A DNA stretch of 64,000 nt. It comes from Rhabdonatronobacter sediminivivens (lineage in GTDB: Bacteria > Pseudomonadota > Alphaproteobacteria > Rhodobacterales > Rhodobacteraceae). The DNA lies in contig NZ_JACBXS010000001.1 of the NCBI RefSeq assembly GCF_013415485.1, positions 1-64,000 on the forward strand, given 5' to 3'. Below, piece after piece: positions 24,171-32,956 of the stretch; positions within the stretch are counted from its first letter, which is position 1, and every line of letters starts with the position of its first letter. Below the pieces are notes generated by a model that did no database searches, had not been told where the DNA came from, and saw nothing but the letters and a program-made list of their open reading frames with translations. The translations under genes were made by a program, and so were the position numbers.

Positions 24171-24539
24171 TCAGATGAACCCCCGCCAGCGCAGGACGAT
24201 CACCAGCAGCACCAGAACCGCCAGCAACGCAAAGGCAAGGCTACCTGCGATGGCCAGTGCCAGGTCCCCCCTGCGCCGACGGCGCCCGATACCGCGCAAA
24301 TGCCCCTGTAACGCGTCACAGGCGCGCAGCATACCGGCATGATCCAGCTGGCGGCTCAGCTTCGGATGCCGGGCCATGCCCTCATGTTCGGCCAGAAAAT
24401 CGGCCTCCCGGCGCAACGCCCGCGGCAACCGACGGCGACAGGCGGGCAGCATCGCGGCCAGGGTCTCGCCCTCCACCCGGTATTCGCGGCGCAGCATATC
24501 TGCAACCTCGGCGATCTGATCGGCGGTCGATGGCTGCAT
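24171..24539 (-). CDS. Hypothetical protein with C-terminal membrane anchor
   Basis: A 122-residue protein that I do not recognise. The N-terminal two thirds are helical and charged (VADMLRREYRVEGETLAAML, RHPKLSRQLDHAGMLRACDAL), followed by a basic RRRRRG stretch and one hydrophobic helix (about residues 92-116) ending WRGFI, consistent with a tail-anchored inner-membrane topology. AAGGGG lies just upstream of the ATG at 24539. It is divergent from the hydrolase gene and convergent with the HisA paralogue. The reality of the gene rests on codon structure, ribosome site and coherent topology. Confidence 0.6.
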   Translation of the reverse strand: MQPSTADQIAEVADMLRREYRVEGETLAAMLPACRRRLPRALRREADFLAEHEGMARHPKLSRQLDHAGMLRACDALQGHLRGIGRRRRRGDLALAIAGSLAFALLAVLVLLVIVLRWRGFI

Positions 24540-24622
24540 GCTTCCCCTTGCCCCCAGTGGCAGGGTCCGTATTACTGCGCCGAAGCCCGGGGCTCAACCT
24601 GCCCTGACGACCGGAGGGCGCC

Positions 24623-25396
24623 ATGCAACTCAATGTCATCCGCCACGGCAACGCAGACACTGCGGTCCCGCTGCTGATCGTGCACGGGCTGTTCGGTTCG
24701 GCGCGCAACTGGGGCGCCATTGCCAAACGGCTGTCGGATACGCGCACCGTCCTGGCCGTGGACATGCGAAACCACGGCGCCAGCCCCTGGGCGGACAGCC
24801 ACGGCTATGACGAGATGGCCGCCGATCTGGCGCAGGTCATCGCCGATGCAGGCGGGCGGGCGGATGTGGTGGGCCACTCCATGGGCGGCAAGGCCGCCAT
24901 GATGCTGGCCCTGAACCGCCCGGGGCTGGTGAATCGCCTGGTGGTGGCCGATATCGCCCCCGCCCGCTACGGCCATTCCCAGTCCCCGCTGATCGAGGCC
25001 ATGCGCGATCTGGACCTGCAGGGTATCCACACGCGCTCCGAGGCTGACCAGCGTCTTGGCGCCCGCGTGCCAGAGCGCTCTGTCCGCGCCTTCCTGCTGC
25101 AATCGCTGGACCTGCGCGCAGACCCGCCGCGCTGGCGGCTGAACCTGGACGTGTTGCAGGCCGAAATGGACCGCATCATCGGCTGGCCCGAGATCGACGG
25201 GCAGTATACTGGGCCGACCCTGTTTCTGTCCGGCGCCGCGTCCGACTATATCCGCCCTGAACACCGCGCCCCCATCCGCGCCCTGTTCCCCGCAGCGCGT
25301 TTCGCCCGCATCCCCGGCGCCGGGCACTGGCTGCATGCCGACAAACCCCGCGAATTCGAGGCCGTCCTGCGCGCCGCCCTGCCGACAGAAGGATAA
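24623..25396 (+). CDS. Alpha/beta hydrolase (YbfF-like esterase)
   Basis: A 257-residue hydrolase. LLIVHGLFGSARNW is the oxyanion-hole segment, VVGHSMGGKAAMMLAL carries the serine nucleophile, and GAGHWLHADKPREF near the C-terminus the catalytic His. It resembles the YbfF/ABHD11 type of acyl-esterases; the natural substrate is unknown. GGAGG is 6 nt before the ATG. gph starts 3 bp after its stop, so the two form an operon. Confidence 0.88.
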   Translation: MQLNVIRHGNADTAVPLLIVHGLFGSARNWGAIAKRLSDTRTVLAVDMRNHGASPWADSHGYDEMAADLAQVIADAGGRADVVGHSMGGKAAMMLALNRPGLVNRLVVADIAPARYGHSQSPLIEAMRDLDLQGIHTRSEADQRLGARVPERSVRAFLLQSLDLRADPPRWRLNLDVLQAEMDRIIGWPEIDGQYTGPTLFLSGAASDYIRPEHRAPIRALFPAARFARIPGAGHWLHADKPREFEAVLRAALPTEG

Positions 25397-25399
25397 TCC

Positions 25400-26059
25400 A
25401 TGAAAACCATTGTCTTCGACCTGGACGGCACGTTGCTGGACAGCGCCCCGGACATCCGCGCCACGGCCAATACCGTGCTGGCCCGGCGCGGGATCGACCC
25501 GCTGACGCTGGAGCAGACCCGCGGCTTCATCGGCAGTGGTGCGCGCGTCTTCGTCGAACGCATGGCCGACGCCACGGGCCTTGATCCCGCCCCCCGGAAT
25601 ATCGACACGCTCGAGGCCGAATTCATCGCCATCTACGAACATGCCCATGACCTGACCCGCGTTTTCCCGGCCGTTGAGGTCGCGCTGGAAGAGCTGCGCC
25701 ATGCTGGATGGGCGCTGGGCCTATGCACCAACAAACCCATGGGCCCCGCGCGATCGGTGCTGGCGCATTTCGGCCTGGACCAGTATTTCAGGGCCGTGGT
25801 CGGCGGGGATACGCTGGCCGTACGCAAACCGGATCCGGCGCCTCTGCGGCATGTGCTGCGCGAACTGGGCAGCGACCGCGCGGTCTATGTCGGCGATTCC
25901 GAGGTCGACGCCGCCACCGCCCAGGCCGCATCGCTGCCCTTCGCGCTGTTTACCGAAGGCTATCGCCACAGCCCGCTGGAGGCGATCCCCCACGCGGCCA
26001 CGTTCTCCGATTTCAGCACCCTTCCCGCCCTGGCCGAGGACTTGCTGGCGCGGTCCTGA
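25400..26059 (+). CDS. gph: Phosphoglycolate phosphatase, HAD family
   Basis: A 219-residue HAD phosphatase. FDLDGTLLDSAPDI (motif I), LCTNKPMGPARSVLAHFGL (motif II), and VRKPDPAPLRHVL with YVGDSEVDAATAQAASLPF (motifs III and IV) match Gph, which removes 2-phosphoglycolate arising from DNA repair or Rubisco oxygenation. AAGGA lies 7 nt upstream of the ATG. It is translated right behind the hydrolase gene and is convergent with uvrA (6 bp between stops). Other HAD phosphatases of similar length cannot be fully excluded. Confidence 0.88.
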   Translation: MKTIVFDLDGTLLDSAPDIRATANTVLARRGIDPLTLEQTRGFIGSGARVFVERMADATGLDPAPRNIDTLEAEFIAIYEHAHDLTRVFPAVEVALEELRHAGWALGLCTNKPMGPARSVLAHFGLDQYFRAVVGGDTLAVRKPDPAPLRHVLRELGSDRAVYVGDSEVDAATAQAASLPFALFTEGYRHSPLEAIPHAATFSDFSTLPALAEDLLARS

Positions 26060-26065
26060 ACACCC

Positions 26066-28918
26066 CTATTCGGCCGCCACCTTGCGCGCTTTCAGCAGCG
26101 GCGCCAGATAGTGCCCAGTGTGGCTTTCAGCCACTTCTGCCACCTTTTCGGGGGTGCCGGTCGCCACAATCCGCCCACCGCCATCGCCACCTTCCGGGCC
26201 GATATCGATGATCCAGTCAGCCGTCTTGACCACATCCAGATTGTGCTCGATCACCACCACCGTATTGCCCTGCTCCACCAGTTCATGCAGCACTTCCAGC
26301 AGCTTGCGCACGTCTTCGAAATGCAGCCCCGTGGTCGGTTCATCCAGGATGTAAAGCGTCCGCCCCGTGGAACGGCGTGACAGTTCCTTGGCCAGCTTCA
26401 CCCGCTGCGCCTCACCGCCCGAAAGCGTGGTGGCCTGCTGGCCCACCTTGATATACCCAAGCCCCACGCGCATCAGCGCATCCATCTTGTCCCGGATCGA
26501 TGGAACGGCGGCAAAGAAGCCCTGTGCCTCTTCAACCGTCATATCAAGAACATCCGCTATACTCTTGCCCTTGAACAGGATTTCCAGGGTCTCACGGTTG
26601 TAGCGCGCACCCTTGCAGGTCTCGCAGGTTACATAGACATCGGGCAGGAAATTCATCTCGATCTTCAGCACCCCATCGCCCTGACAGGCCTCACAGCGCC
26701 CGCCCTTGACGTTGAAGCTGAACCGCCCGGGCTTGTAACCGCGGGCCTTGGCCTCGGGCAGGCCGGCGAACCAGTCCCGGATCGGCCCGAAAGCGCCGGT
26801 ATAGGTGGCCGGGTTCGACCGTGGCGTGCGCCCGATGGGCCGCTGGTCGATGTCGATGACCTTGTCGAGGTGCTCCAGCCCCTTGATCGTCTCGCAGGGC
26901 GCGGGGGTCTGGCGGGCGCCGTTCAGCCGCGCACTGGCGGTCTTGAACAGGGTTTCGATCGTCAGGGTAGACTTGCCCCCCCCCGAAACGCCGGTCACAC
27001 AGACGAATTTGCCCAGCGGGAAATCCGCTGTCACATCCTGCAGATTGTTGCCGCAGGCCTTGACCACGCGCAGCTTCTTGCCATTGCCCTTGCGCCGCGC
27101 CTTGGGCACGGCAATCTCGCGCGCGCCGGTCAGGTATTGGCCGGTGACACTGGCCGCATCGGCCATGATATCCTCGGGCGTGCCCTGGGCGACAATCCGG
27201 CCTCCATGCACCCCTGCGCCGGGGCCGATATCGAGCACATGATCGGCGGTGCGGATCGCCTCCTCATCATGTTCGACCACAATCACCGTATTGCCCTGGT
27301 CGCGCAGGTTGCGCAGCGTGGTCAGCAGCCGGTCATTGTCGCGCTGGTGCAACCCGATGCTCGGCTCATCCAGCACATAAAGCACCCCGGTCAACCCGCT
27401 GCCGATCTGGCTTGCCAGGCGAATCCGCTGGCTTTCGCCCCCGGACAATGTGCCCGCATGACGCCCCAAAGTCAGATAATCCAACCCCACATTCACAAGG
27501 AATCCAAGGCGTTCGCGGATCTCCTTCAGTATGGCCCGGGCAATTTCATTCTGCTGGCCGCTCAGCGCGCCGGGCACCGTCTCCACCCAATCCAGCGCCT
27601 CGCGGATGGACATCTGCGTGACCTCGCCCACATGCAGCCCACCGATCTTCACCGCCAGCGCCTCTGGCTTCAGCCGATGGCCGCCACAGGTGCCGCAGGG
27701 GCGATGGTTCTGGTAACGCTCGAATTCCTCGCGGATCCAGGCGCTGTCGGTCTCGCGGTAGCGGCGCTCCATATTGGGGATGACCCCCTCGAAGGCCCGG
27801 GTCACATTGTAGATCCGCCCGCCCTCGTCATAGCGAAACGGCAGCTCTTCTCCGCCCGAACCATAGAGCAAGACCTGATGAACATGCGCCGGCAGGTCCT
27901 TCCAGGCCGTGCGGGCATCAAATTCATAATGCGCCGCAAGCGACTGAATCGTCTGCAGGAAATACGGCGACTTGCCCTTCCGCCACGGCGCAATCGCGCC
28001 ATCGGCCAGCCGCAACCCGGCATCGGGCACCACCAGACGCTCATCAAAGAACAGCTCCACCCCCAATCCGTCACAGGACGGGCAGGCCCCGGTGGGCGCG
28101 TTGAAGGAAAACAGCCGCGGTTCGATCTCGGGAATGGTGAAGCCACTGACCGGACAGGCAAATTTCTCCGAGAACGTGATCCTCTCCCCGTCCTCGGCGG
28201 CCTCCTCCAGAACAGCGATCCCATCGGCCAGATCCAGCGCCGTGCGCAAGCTGTCCGCCAGACGCGTTTCCATCCCCGGGCGCACGACAATCCGGTCCAC
28301 GACCACATCGATGTCATGGCGGAACTTCTTGTCCAGCGTGGGCGGGTCATCCAGCTCATGGAACGCCCCATCCACCTTGACCCGCTGGAAGCCCTGCTTG
28401 CGCAACTCCAGGAATTCCTTGCGGTATTCCCCCTTGCGTTCGCGCACGATGGGCGCCAGCAGATAGGCGCGCGTCCCCTCGGGCAGGGCCAGCACCCGGT
28501 CCACCATGTCCTGCACCTGCTGGGCCCGAATCGGCTGACCGGTCGCGGGGCTGTAGGGCGTGCCCGCGCGGGCAAACAGCAGCCGCAGGTAATCGTAGAT
28601 CTCGGTCACCGTGCCCACGGTCGAGCGCGGGTTCTTCGACGTGGTCTTCTGCTCGATCGAGATCGCCGGCGACAACCCCGAAATATGATCCACATCCGGC
28701 TTCTGCATCATGTCCAGAAACTGCCGGGCATAGGCGCTCAGGCTTTCGACATACCGCCGCTGCCCCTCGGCATAGATGGTATCAAACGCCAGGCTGGACT
28801 TGCCCGAGCCCGACAGCCCCGTGATCACCACAAGCTGGTCGCGGGGGATATCCACATCGATCCCCTGCAGATTATGCTCACGCGCGCCGCGCACCTCGAT
28901 GAACTTCGCTTCGGCCAT
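26066..28918 (-). CDS. uvrA: Excinuclease ABC subunit A
   Basis: A 950-residue damage-recognition ATPase of nucleotide-excision repair. It has the tandem ABC architecture: Walker [15 protein letters not shown] and signature [12 protein letters not shown] in the first half, [11 protein letters not shown] and [12 protein letters not shown] in the second, with zinc-finger cysteines in [14 protein letters not shown] and [17 protein letters not shown]. The ATG at 28918 begins the conserved sequence ([16 protein letters not shown]); 28 upstream in-frame codons are not family-like and would cross the promoter. An SOS-like GTTC/GAAC repeat about 80 bp upstream suggests LexA control. Confidence 0.97.
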   Translation of the reverse strand: MAEAKFIEVRGAREHNLQGIDVDIPRDQLVVITGLSGSGKSSLAFDTIYAEGQRRYVESLSAYARQFLDMMQKPDVDHISGLSPAISIEQKTTSKNPRSTVGTVTEIYDYLRLLFARAGTPYSPATGQPIRAQQVQDMVDRVLALPEGTRAYLLAPIVRERKGEYRKEFLELRKQGFQRVKVDGAFHELDDPPTLDKKFRHDIDVVVDRIVVRPGMETRLADSLRTALDLADGIAVLEEAAEDGERITFSEKFACPVSGFTIPEIEPRLFSFNAPTGACPSCDGLGVELFFDERLVVPDAGLRLADGAIAPWRKGKSPYFLQTIQSLAAHYEFDARTAWKDLPAHVHQVLLYGSGGEELPFRYDEGGRIYNVTRAFEGVIPNMERRYRETDSAWIREEFERYQNHRPCGTCGGHRLKPEALAVKIGGLHVGEVTQMSIREALDWVETVPGALSGQQNEIARAILKEIRERLGFLVNVGLDYLTLGRHAGTLSGGESQRIRLASQIGSGLTGVLYVLDEPSIGLHQRDNDRLLTTLRNLRDQGNTVIVVEHDEEAIRTADHVLDIGPGAGVHGGRIVAQGTPEDIMADAASVTGQYLTGAREIAVPKARRKGNGKKLRVVKACGNNLQDVTADFPLGKFVCVTGVSGGGKSTLTIETLFKTASARLNGARQTPAPCETIKGLEHLDKVIDIDQRPIGRTPRSNPATYTGAFGPIRDWFAGLPEAKARGYKPGRFSFNVKGGRCEACQGDGVLKIEMNFLPDVYVTCETCKGARYNRETLEILFKGKSIADVLDMTVEEAQGFFAAVPSIRDKMDALMRVGLGYIKVGQQATTLSGGEAQRVKLAKELSRRSTGRTLYILDEPTTGLHFEDVRKLLEVLHELVEQGNTVVVIEHNLDVVKTADWIIDIGPEGGDGGGRIVATGTPEKVAEVAESHTGHYLAPLLKARKVAAE

Positions 28919-28996
28919 GACCGGCACCCCCAGCGCCCCCACACGGGGCACCCCCACACATAATGCACCCGCCCCGCGCCTCCAACCAAAATATGT

Positions 28997-29011
28997 GAAC
29001 AAACCGTCAAC
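28997..29011 (-). promoter_or_regulatory. SOS (LexA)-like box upstream of uvrA
   Basis: On the minus strand GTTG-N7-GTTC differs by one base from the alphaproteobacterial LexA consensus GTTC-N7-GTTC and keeps the 7-bp spacer. It lies 79-93 bp before the uvrA ATG, where a promoter is expected. Confidence 0.5.
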
Positions 29012-29036
29012 ATCACGGCTTCGATTACGGATGCAG

Positions 29037-29183
29037 CTTCATCTTGCCGAAAACGCTCCGGGTGGATGCGCGCTTGCGCGCAGAGGGGCAGCGCCCCTGT
29101 CCCGGGGGGCGCCGCAGGCGCTCCCCGGCCCGGCCCAACGCCGCAAGCTGCGGGCTTGCCCGCCGCGCCGCGGGGGCGGGAGC
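29037..29183 (-). repeat. 3'-end hairpin repeat, long form copy A (downstream of the oligopeptide-binding protein gene)
   Basis: About 147 bp that recur in inverted orientation at 32158-32305; the 120 bp at 29064-29183 align with 32158-32277 with about four mismatches. Internal stems include AGGGGC-AGC-GCCCCT and GCAAGC-TGCGG-GCTTGC. The left end (CTTCATCTTGCC) is shared with the shorter elements at 37474 and 55687. It begins 26 bp after the stop of the upstream gene and reads in the same sense as that gene. Together with the uvrA promoter it fills most of the 291-bp gap between the two genes. Confidence 0.8.
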
Positions 29184-29209
29184 GCCCGCTCACCTGCCAG
29201 GACCGTCGC

Positions 29210-31024
29210 TTACTCCTCGAACCACCACAATTCGGGCTGGAACCCCGTCCAGTCGCCATACATGGGAATCGTCTCGGGGAACTGCAGGCGGCGGTCATGG
29301 GCCAGACGTGACACCGGCGAAAACCACAGCGGCACCACATAGCGCCCCGTGGTCAGGACCCGGTCCAGGGCGCGGGTAGTGGCCACGAAATCCTCCTGGC
29401 TGGTCGCGGTCAGCAACCGCTCGATCAGCGCATCAATGGCCGGGTTGCGCGCGCCCATCAGATTGCGCGTGCCGGGCTGATCCGCGGCCGAGGATCCCCA
29501 GTACAGCCACTGCTCATTGCCGGGGCTGAGCGACAGTCCGCGCACCATATGGGTCATGTCGAAATCATATTCCAGCGTGCGCTCGGTATATTGCGCACTG
29601 TCCACGCTGGCCGTAACCACCCGGATCCCCAGACGGCGCAGCGCTTCGACATAGATATCGACGATGGCCCGCATTTCGGACGCCCCCTGTCGCAGCAGGA
29701 TGGTGAATTCGAACGCCCGGCCCTGCGGGTTGCGCAACACCCCGGCGCTGTCGGCCTCCCACCCGGCCTCGGCCAGCAGCGCGGTCGCGGCGCGCAGGTT
29801 GGCGCGGTTGGCCACCGATCCGTCGGATACCGGCAGGCTGTAGCCCTCCAGCGCACCGGGCAACAGATGCTCGGACAGCGGTTCCAGAATGGCACGCACC
29901 TGCCCCTCGGCCGGACCATCGCGCATGCCCAGCACCGAGTTCGAGAAATACGAGGCAATGCGCGGGTCGTCGCCACCGGTGATGGTCTGCGCGACATACT
30001 CGAAGTTGAAGGCATGGATCAGCGCCTCACGCACGCGCCAGTCGGCGAAGAGGTCGCGGCGCGTGTTGAACACCAGCCCCATCATGCCCGATGGCCGCTG
30101 GTGCGGGATCTCGGACTTTACCACCTCTCCGGAAAGCGCCCGCGGGAAGTCATAGCTGTCCGCCCAGCGCGCGGCATTGCCCTCGCGCCAGAACATGACC
30201 TCGCCAGCCTTGAACTGTTCGAACAGCACCGCCGCATCACCAAAGTACTCGTAGCGGATTTCCTCGAAATTGTGCTGCCCGGCATAGAAATTCAGGTCGC
30301 GCCCCCACCAATCGGGGGTCTTGCGAAAGGTGATCGACCGGCCCGGCTCGAAACCGCCCACCTTGTAGGGCCCCGAGCCGATGACCGGCTCCAGCGAGGA
30401 TGCGTCGAAGGGGCGATCCTCGAACTGCGCCTTCTGCAGGATCGGCCGCAGCCCCAGCAGCAGCGGCAATTCGCGGTCCGTCTCGGTAAAGGTGAAGCGC
30501 ACGCTGCGCGGGCCTGTGGCCTCCATCGAGGCGACCTTGGACCAGGCCGCATGATACCGCGGCTGTCCCTCGGTTCCCAGCGCCTCCATGGACCACATGA
30601 CATCTTCGACCGTCACCGGGCTGCCATCCGAGAATCGGGCCTCCGCGCGCAGGGTGAATTCGACGAAATCGCGCGCGTCATTGGTCTCGACCGATTCGGC
30701 AAGCACGCCATAGAGGGTGAAGGGTTCATCATAATTCCGGCCCAGAAGGGTTTCGACCGTCAGCAGGCCCACCCCCCATGGCGCGGTGCCGCGCCGGATG
30801 TAAGGGTTGAGCGAATCGAAGCCGCCGACCTCGCCGAAAATGATGCGCCCGCCCTGCGGCGCATCGGGGTTTGCCTGGGGCAGATGCGCAAAATCTGGTG
30901 GTAGCGCGGGGTCACCATACATAGCTATGCCATGGCCGGGCCCGGCCGCCAGAGGCACCGCAGACAACGCCCAGAGACTTGCTGCAACGGCGGCAAACAG
31001 GGTCGGGGAACGGTGCGCGGTCAT
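29210..31024 (-). CDS. ABC transporter substrate-binding protein, family 5 (YejA-like oligopeptide binding)
   Basis: A 604-residue periplasmic solute-binding protein. A Sec signal ([20 protein letters not shown]) is followed by the SBP_bac_5 fold: [82 protein letters not shown]. The [11 protein letters not shown] and [22 protein letters not shown] blocks are typical of the YejA branch that handles oligopeptides and microcin C. No permease or ATPase genes are adjacent, so it is an orphan binding protein here. The ATG at 31024 gives a normal signal peptide, with AGGA upstream. Its promoter region is shared with a candidate small RNA. Confidence 0.9.
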   Translation of the reverse strand: MTAHRSPTLFAAVAASLWALSAVPLAAGPGHGIAMYGDPALPPDFAHLPQANPDAPQGGRIIFGEVGGFDSLNPYIRRGTAPWGVGLLTVETLLGRNYDEPFTLYGVLAESVETNDARDFVEFTLRAEARFSDGSPVTVEDVMWSMEALGTEGQPRYHAAWSKVASMEATGPRSVRFTFTETDRELPLLLGLRPILQKAQFEDRPFDASSLEPVIGSGPYKVGGFEPGRSITFRKTPDWWGRDLNFYAGQHNFEEIRYEYFGDAAVLFEQFKAGEVMFWREGNAARWADSYDFPRALSGEVVKSEIPHQRPSGMMGLVFNTRRDLFADWRVREALIHAFNFEYVAQTITGGDDPRIASYFSNSVLGMRDGPAEGQVRAILEPLSEHLLPGALEGYSLPVSDGSVANRANLRAATALLAEAGWEADSAGVLRNPQGRAFEFTILLRQGASEMRAIVDIYVEALRRLGIRVVTASVDSAQYTERTLEYDFDMTHMVRGLSLSPGNEQWLYWGSSAADQPGTRNLMGARNPAIDALIERLLTATSQEDFVATTRALDRVLTTGRYVVPLWFSPVSRLAHDRRLQFPETIPMYGDWTGFQPELWWFEE

Positions 31025-31078
31025 GGGCGAAGATCCTTTGCAGCATGGGGCGCCATGGGCGGAAGCTACTGTGACTAT

Positions 31079-31106
31079 GTCCAAGTTTCAAACTTTTAGC
31101 TTGGAC
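31079..31106. promoter_or_regulatory. Nested palindromes between the binding-protein gene and the small RNA promoter
   Basis: GTCCAAG (31079-31085) and CTTGGAC (31100-31106) are perfect inverted repeats; AAGTTT-C-AAACTT (31083-31095) is nested inside. The right arm contains the -35 of the small RNA promoter. A shared operator is the simplest reading. Confidence 0.5.
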
Positions 31107-31129
31107 AGTTGAGAAAGAAGGGTTATAAA
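31101..31129 (+). promoter_or_regulatory. Sigma-70-type promoter of the candidate small RNA
   Basis: TTGGAC (31101-31106) and TATAAA (31124-31129) are separated by exactly 17 bp. The predicted start is A31136. No protein-coding gene begins within reach of this promoter before the terminator at 31183-31211. Confidence 0.6.
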
Positions 31130-31135
31130 GGGGGC

Positions 31136-31211
31136 ACTGCTCGATAGGTTTCTTGCCTGTATGAAACCTGCCTCAACGACTTGCGCCCGCCTTGTGCGGG
31201 CGCTTTTTTTT
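31136..31211 (+). ncRNA. Candidate trans-acting small RNA, about 76 nt
   Basis: An independent short transcription unit in the 336-bp gap between the binding-protein gene and bdhA. It has a 17-bp-spaced promoter, a first stem-loop AGGTTTC-(10 nt)-GAAACCT (31146-31169) with loop TTGCCTGTAT, a single-stranded linker GCCTCAACGACTT (31170-31182), and a textbook intrinsic terminator. This is the canonical plan of Hfq-dependent small RNAs. No small ORF with a ribosome site lies inside. I do not recognise the sequence as a named family. The remaining 149 bp before bdhA show only its ribosome site GAGGGGG. Confidence 0.65.
31183..31211 (+). terminator. Intrinsic terminator of the candidate small RNA
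   Basis: A perfect 8-bp stem GCGCCCGC-CTTGT-GCGGGCGC (31183-31203) is followed directly by eight T residues (31204-31211). It is one of only two canonical U-tract terminators I see in the window, and no coding gene on this strand precedes it. Confidence 0.95.
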
Positions 31212-31360
31212 CCATGCCGCCAGGGAGCATGTGCTGCGCGCGCCCTTTGGAAACGGCTTGCAGTGGCGGCGCGCCAGTGCGCCCTATGGCAATCGCTGGC
31301 CAAGCGGATATGCTGCAGCGCAACAGTCAATGCAATCACGGAATACGAGGGGGTTCGCAG

Positions 31361-32134
31361 ATGTCGCTCAAGAGGAAACAGGCCGTTGTGACCGGGTCGA
31401 ATTCAGGGATCGGACTGGGCATTGCCCGCGCGCTGGCCGGGGCGGGCGCCGATGTGGTGATCAATTCCTTTACCGATTCGCAGGAAGACCATGATCTTGC
31501 AAAGGAGATAGGCGCGGCGTTCGGCGTCACCGCTCGCTATATCCGTGCCGACATGTCGAAGCCAGACGATTGTCGCGCGCTGATCGAGGCCGCCGGAGGC
31601 TGCGATATCCTGGTCAACAACGCCGGGATCCAGCATGTGGCGCGGATCGAGGAGTTTCCGGCCGAGAAATGGGATGCGATCATCGCCATCAACATGTCCT
31701 CGGCCTTTCACACCACGGCGGCCGCCCTGCCGGGCATGTATGCCGCCGGTTGGGGACGGGTGATCAATGTCGCCTCGGCCCATGGGCTGACCGCCAGCCC
31801 CTACAAATCGGCTTATGTGGCGGCAAAGCACGGGGTGGTGGGGCTGACCAAGACCACCGCGCTGGAGGCCGCCGGCAAGGGTGTGACCTGCAACGCCATT
31901 TGCCCGGGCTACGTTCTGACGCCCATTGTCGAGGCGCAGATCCCCGACCAGATGAAGACCCATGACATGGACCGCGAAACCGTCATCAAGGAAGTGATGC
32001 TGGCGCGGCAGCCTTCGGGCGAGTTTGCCACGGTCGAACAGGTGGGCGGGACGGCGGTGTTCCTGGCCTCGGACGCGGCGGATCAGATCACCGGGACGAC
32101 CATCAGCGTGGATGGCGGCTGGACCGCGCTCTGA
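31361..32134 (+). CDS. bdhA: 3-hydroxybutyrate dehydrogenase (short-chain dehydrogenase)
   Basis: A 257-residue Rossmann enzyme that interconverts (R)-3-hydroxybutyrate and acetoacetate with NAD+, the last step in use of polyhydroxybutyrate. TGSNSGIGLGIARAL is the cofactor glycine motif, NNAGIQHVARIEEFP and the Ser-x-Tyr-Lys catalytic set NVASAHGLTASPYKSAYVAAKHG follow, with ICPGYVLTPIVEAQIPDQ typical of BDH. The ATG at 31361 has a strong GAGGGGG ribosome site; upstream in-frame codons cross the small RNA terminator. It is followed by copy B of the hairpin repeat, so the gene is probably monocistronic. Confidence 0.92.
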   Translation: MSLKRKQAVVTGSNSGIGLGIARALAGAGADVVINSFTDSQEDHDLAKEIGAAFGVTARYIRADMSKPDDCRALIEAAGGCDILVNNAGIQHVARIEEFPAEKWDAIIAINMSSAFHTTAAALPGMYAAGWGRVINVASAHGLTASPYKSAYVAAKHGVVGLTKTTALEAAGKGVTCNAICPGYVLTPIVEAQIPDQMKTHDMDRETVIKEVMLARQPSGEFATVEQVGGTAVFLASDAADQITGTTISVDGGWTAL

Positions 32135-32157
32135 GCGTGCACACCCGGGCCGGGGAG

Positions 32158-32305
32158 GCTCCCGCCCCCGCGGCGCGGCGGGCAAGCCCGCAGCTTGCGG
32201 CGTTGGGCCGGGCCGGGGAGCGCCTGCGGCGCCCCCCGGGCAAGGGGCGCTGCCCCTCTGCGCGCAGGCGCGCATTCACCCCGGAACAGTTGCCGCACGA
32301 TGAAG
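32158..32305 (+). repeat. 3'-end hairpin repeat, long form copy B (downstream of bdhA)
   Basis: About 148 bp, the inverted counterpart of 29037-29183. It begins 23 bp after the bdhA stop and reads in the same sense as bdhA, exactly as copy A relates to its own upstream gene. It ends with the complement of CTTCATC, like the other family members. Confidence 0.8.
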
Positions 32306-32335
32306 ACGCGGGCCATGAACGGAATGGAGGAGCAG

Positions 32336-32956
32336 ATGAATGACGCCGGATCGAAGTTGCAGCGGGCCTATGCGCTGCGCAGCCCCGAGGAATGTCTGGC
32401 GCTCTATGCCGATTGGGCGGAAAGCTACGATGCGGGCTTTGCCGCGGCCCAGGGATATGTGTTGCCGGTGCGCGTGGCCGAAGCCTTCGTAGCCTCTGGG
32501 GCGCCTGACGGGGCGGTGCTGGATGTGGGCGCGGGCACCGGGCTGGTGGCGCAGGCCTTGCGCGGGTGTGGCTTTGCGGGCCCGGTCGATGGTGTCGATA
32601 TTTCGGCCGAGATGCTGGCGGTGGCGGGCCGGAAGGGCGTCTACCGGGCGCAGCATGTGGCGGATATCACGCGGCCCTTGCCCGGCGGGTGCGGCCCTTA
32701 TGCGGGGATCATCAGCGCGGGCACCTTTACCCATGGCCATGTCGGCCCCGAAGGATTGCCGCCGTTGCTGGACGTGGCGGCACCCGGTGCGGTGATGGTG
32801 CTGTCGGTGAATCTGGAGGTCTGGGAGGCGAAGCGCTTTCCGGCGGCGCTTGACGGGTTGGCGGGACGGATCGCTTCGGTGGAGCATCTGGATGTGCCGA
32901 TCTATGGCGCGGCGGATGGTGGGCAGGCGCGGCTGCTGCGGTTGCGGCTTCGATGA
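32336..32956 (+). CDS. Class I SAM-dependent methyltransferase
   Basis: A 206-residue methyltransferase. AVLDVGAGTGLVAQALRGCGF is the SAM-binding motif I, VDGVDISAEMLAVAGRKGVY motif II, and ISAGTFTHGHVGPEGLPPLL the post-motif region. The substrate is unknown. The ATG at 32336 has GGAGG 5 nt upstream and was preferred to one seven codons earlier. Its stop overlaps the psuK start as ATGA, so it is coupled to pseudouridine breakdown genes; a link to modified nucleosides is possible but is inference from position. Confidence 0.85.
   Translation: MNDAGSKLQRAYALRSPEECLALYADWAESYDAGFAAAQGYVLPVRVAEAFVASGAPDGAVLDVGAGTGLVAQALRGCGFAGPVDGVDISAEMLAVAGRKGVYRAQHVADITRPLPGGCGPYAGIISAGTFTHGHVGPEGLPPLLDVAAPGAVMVLSVNLEVWEAKRFPAALDGLAGRIASVEHLDVPIYGAADGGQARLLRLRLR

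Noticed and set aside
26870..28963. 697-codon open frame antisense to uvrA
   Set aside because: Overlaps the whole conserved UvrA coding sequence; composition is that of a shadow frame.
29066..29311. Matching peptides beginning [11 protein letters not shown] at 29066 (+) and 32275 (-)
   Set aside because: The similarity comes from the duplicated non-coding repeat, not from related proteins; both frames run antisense into genuine genes.
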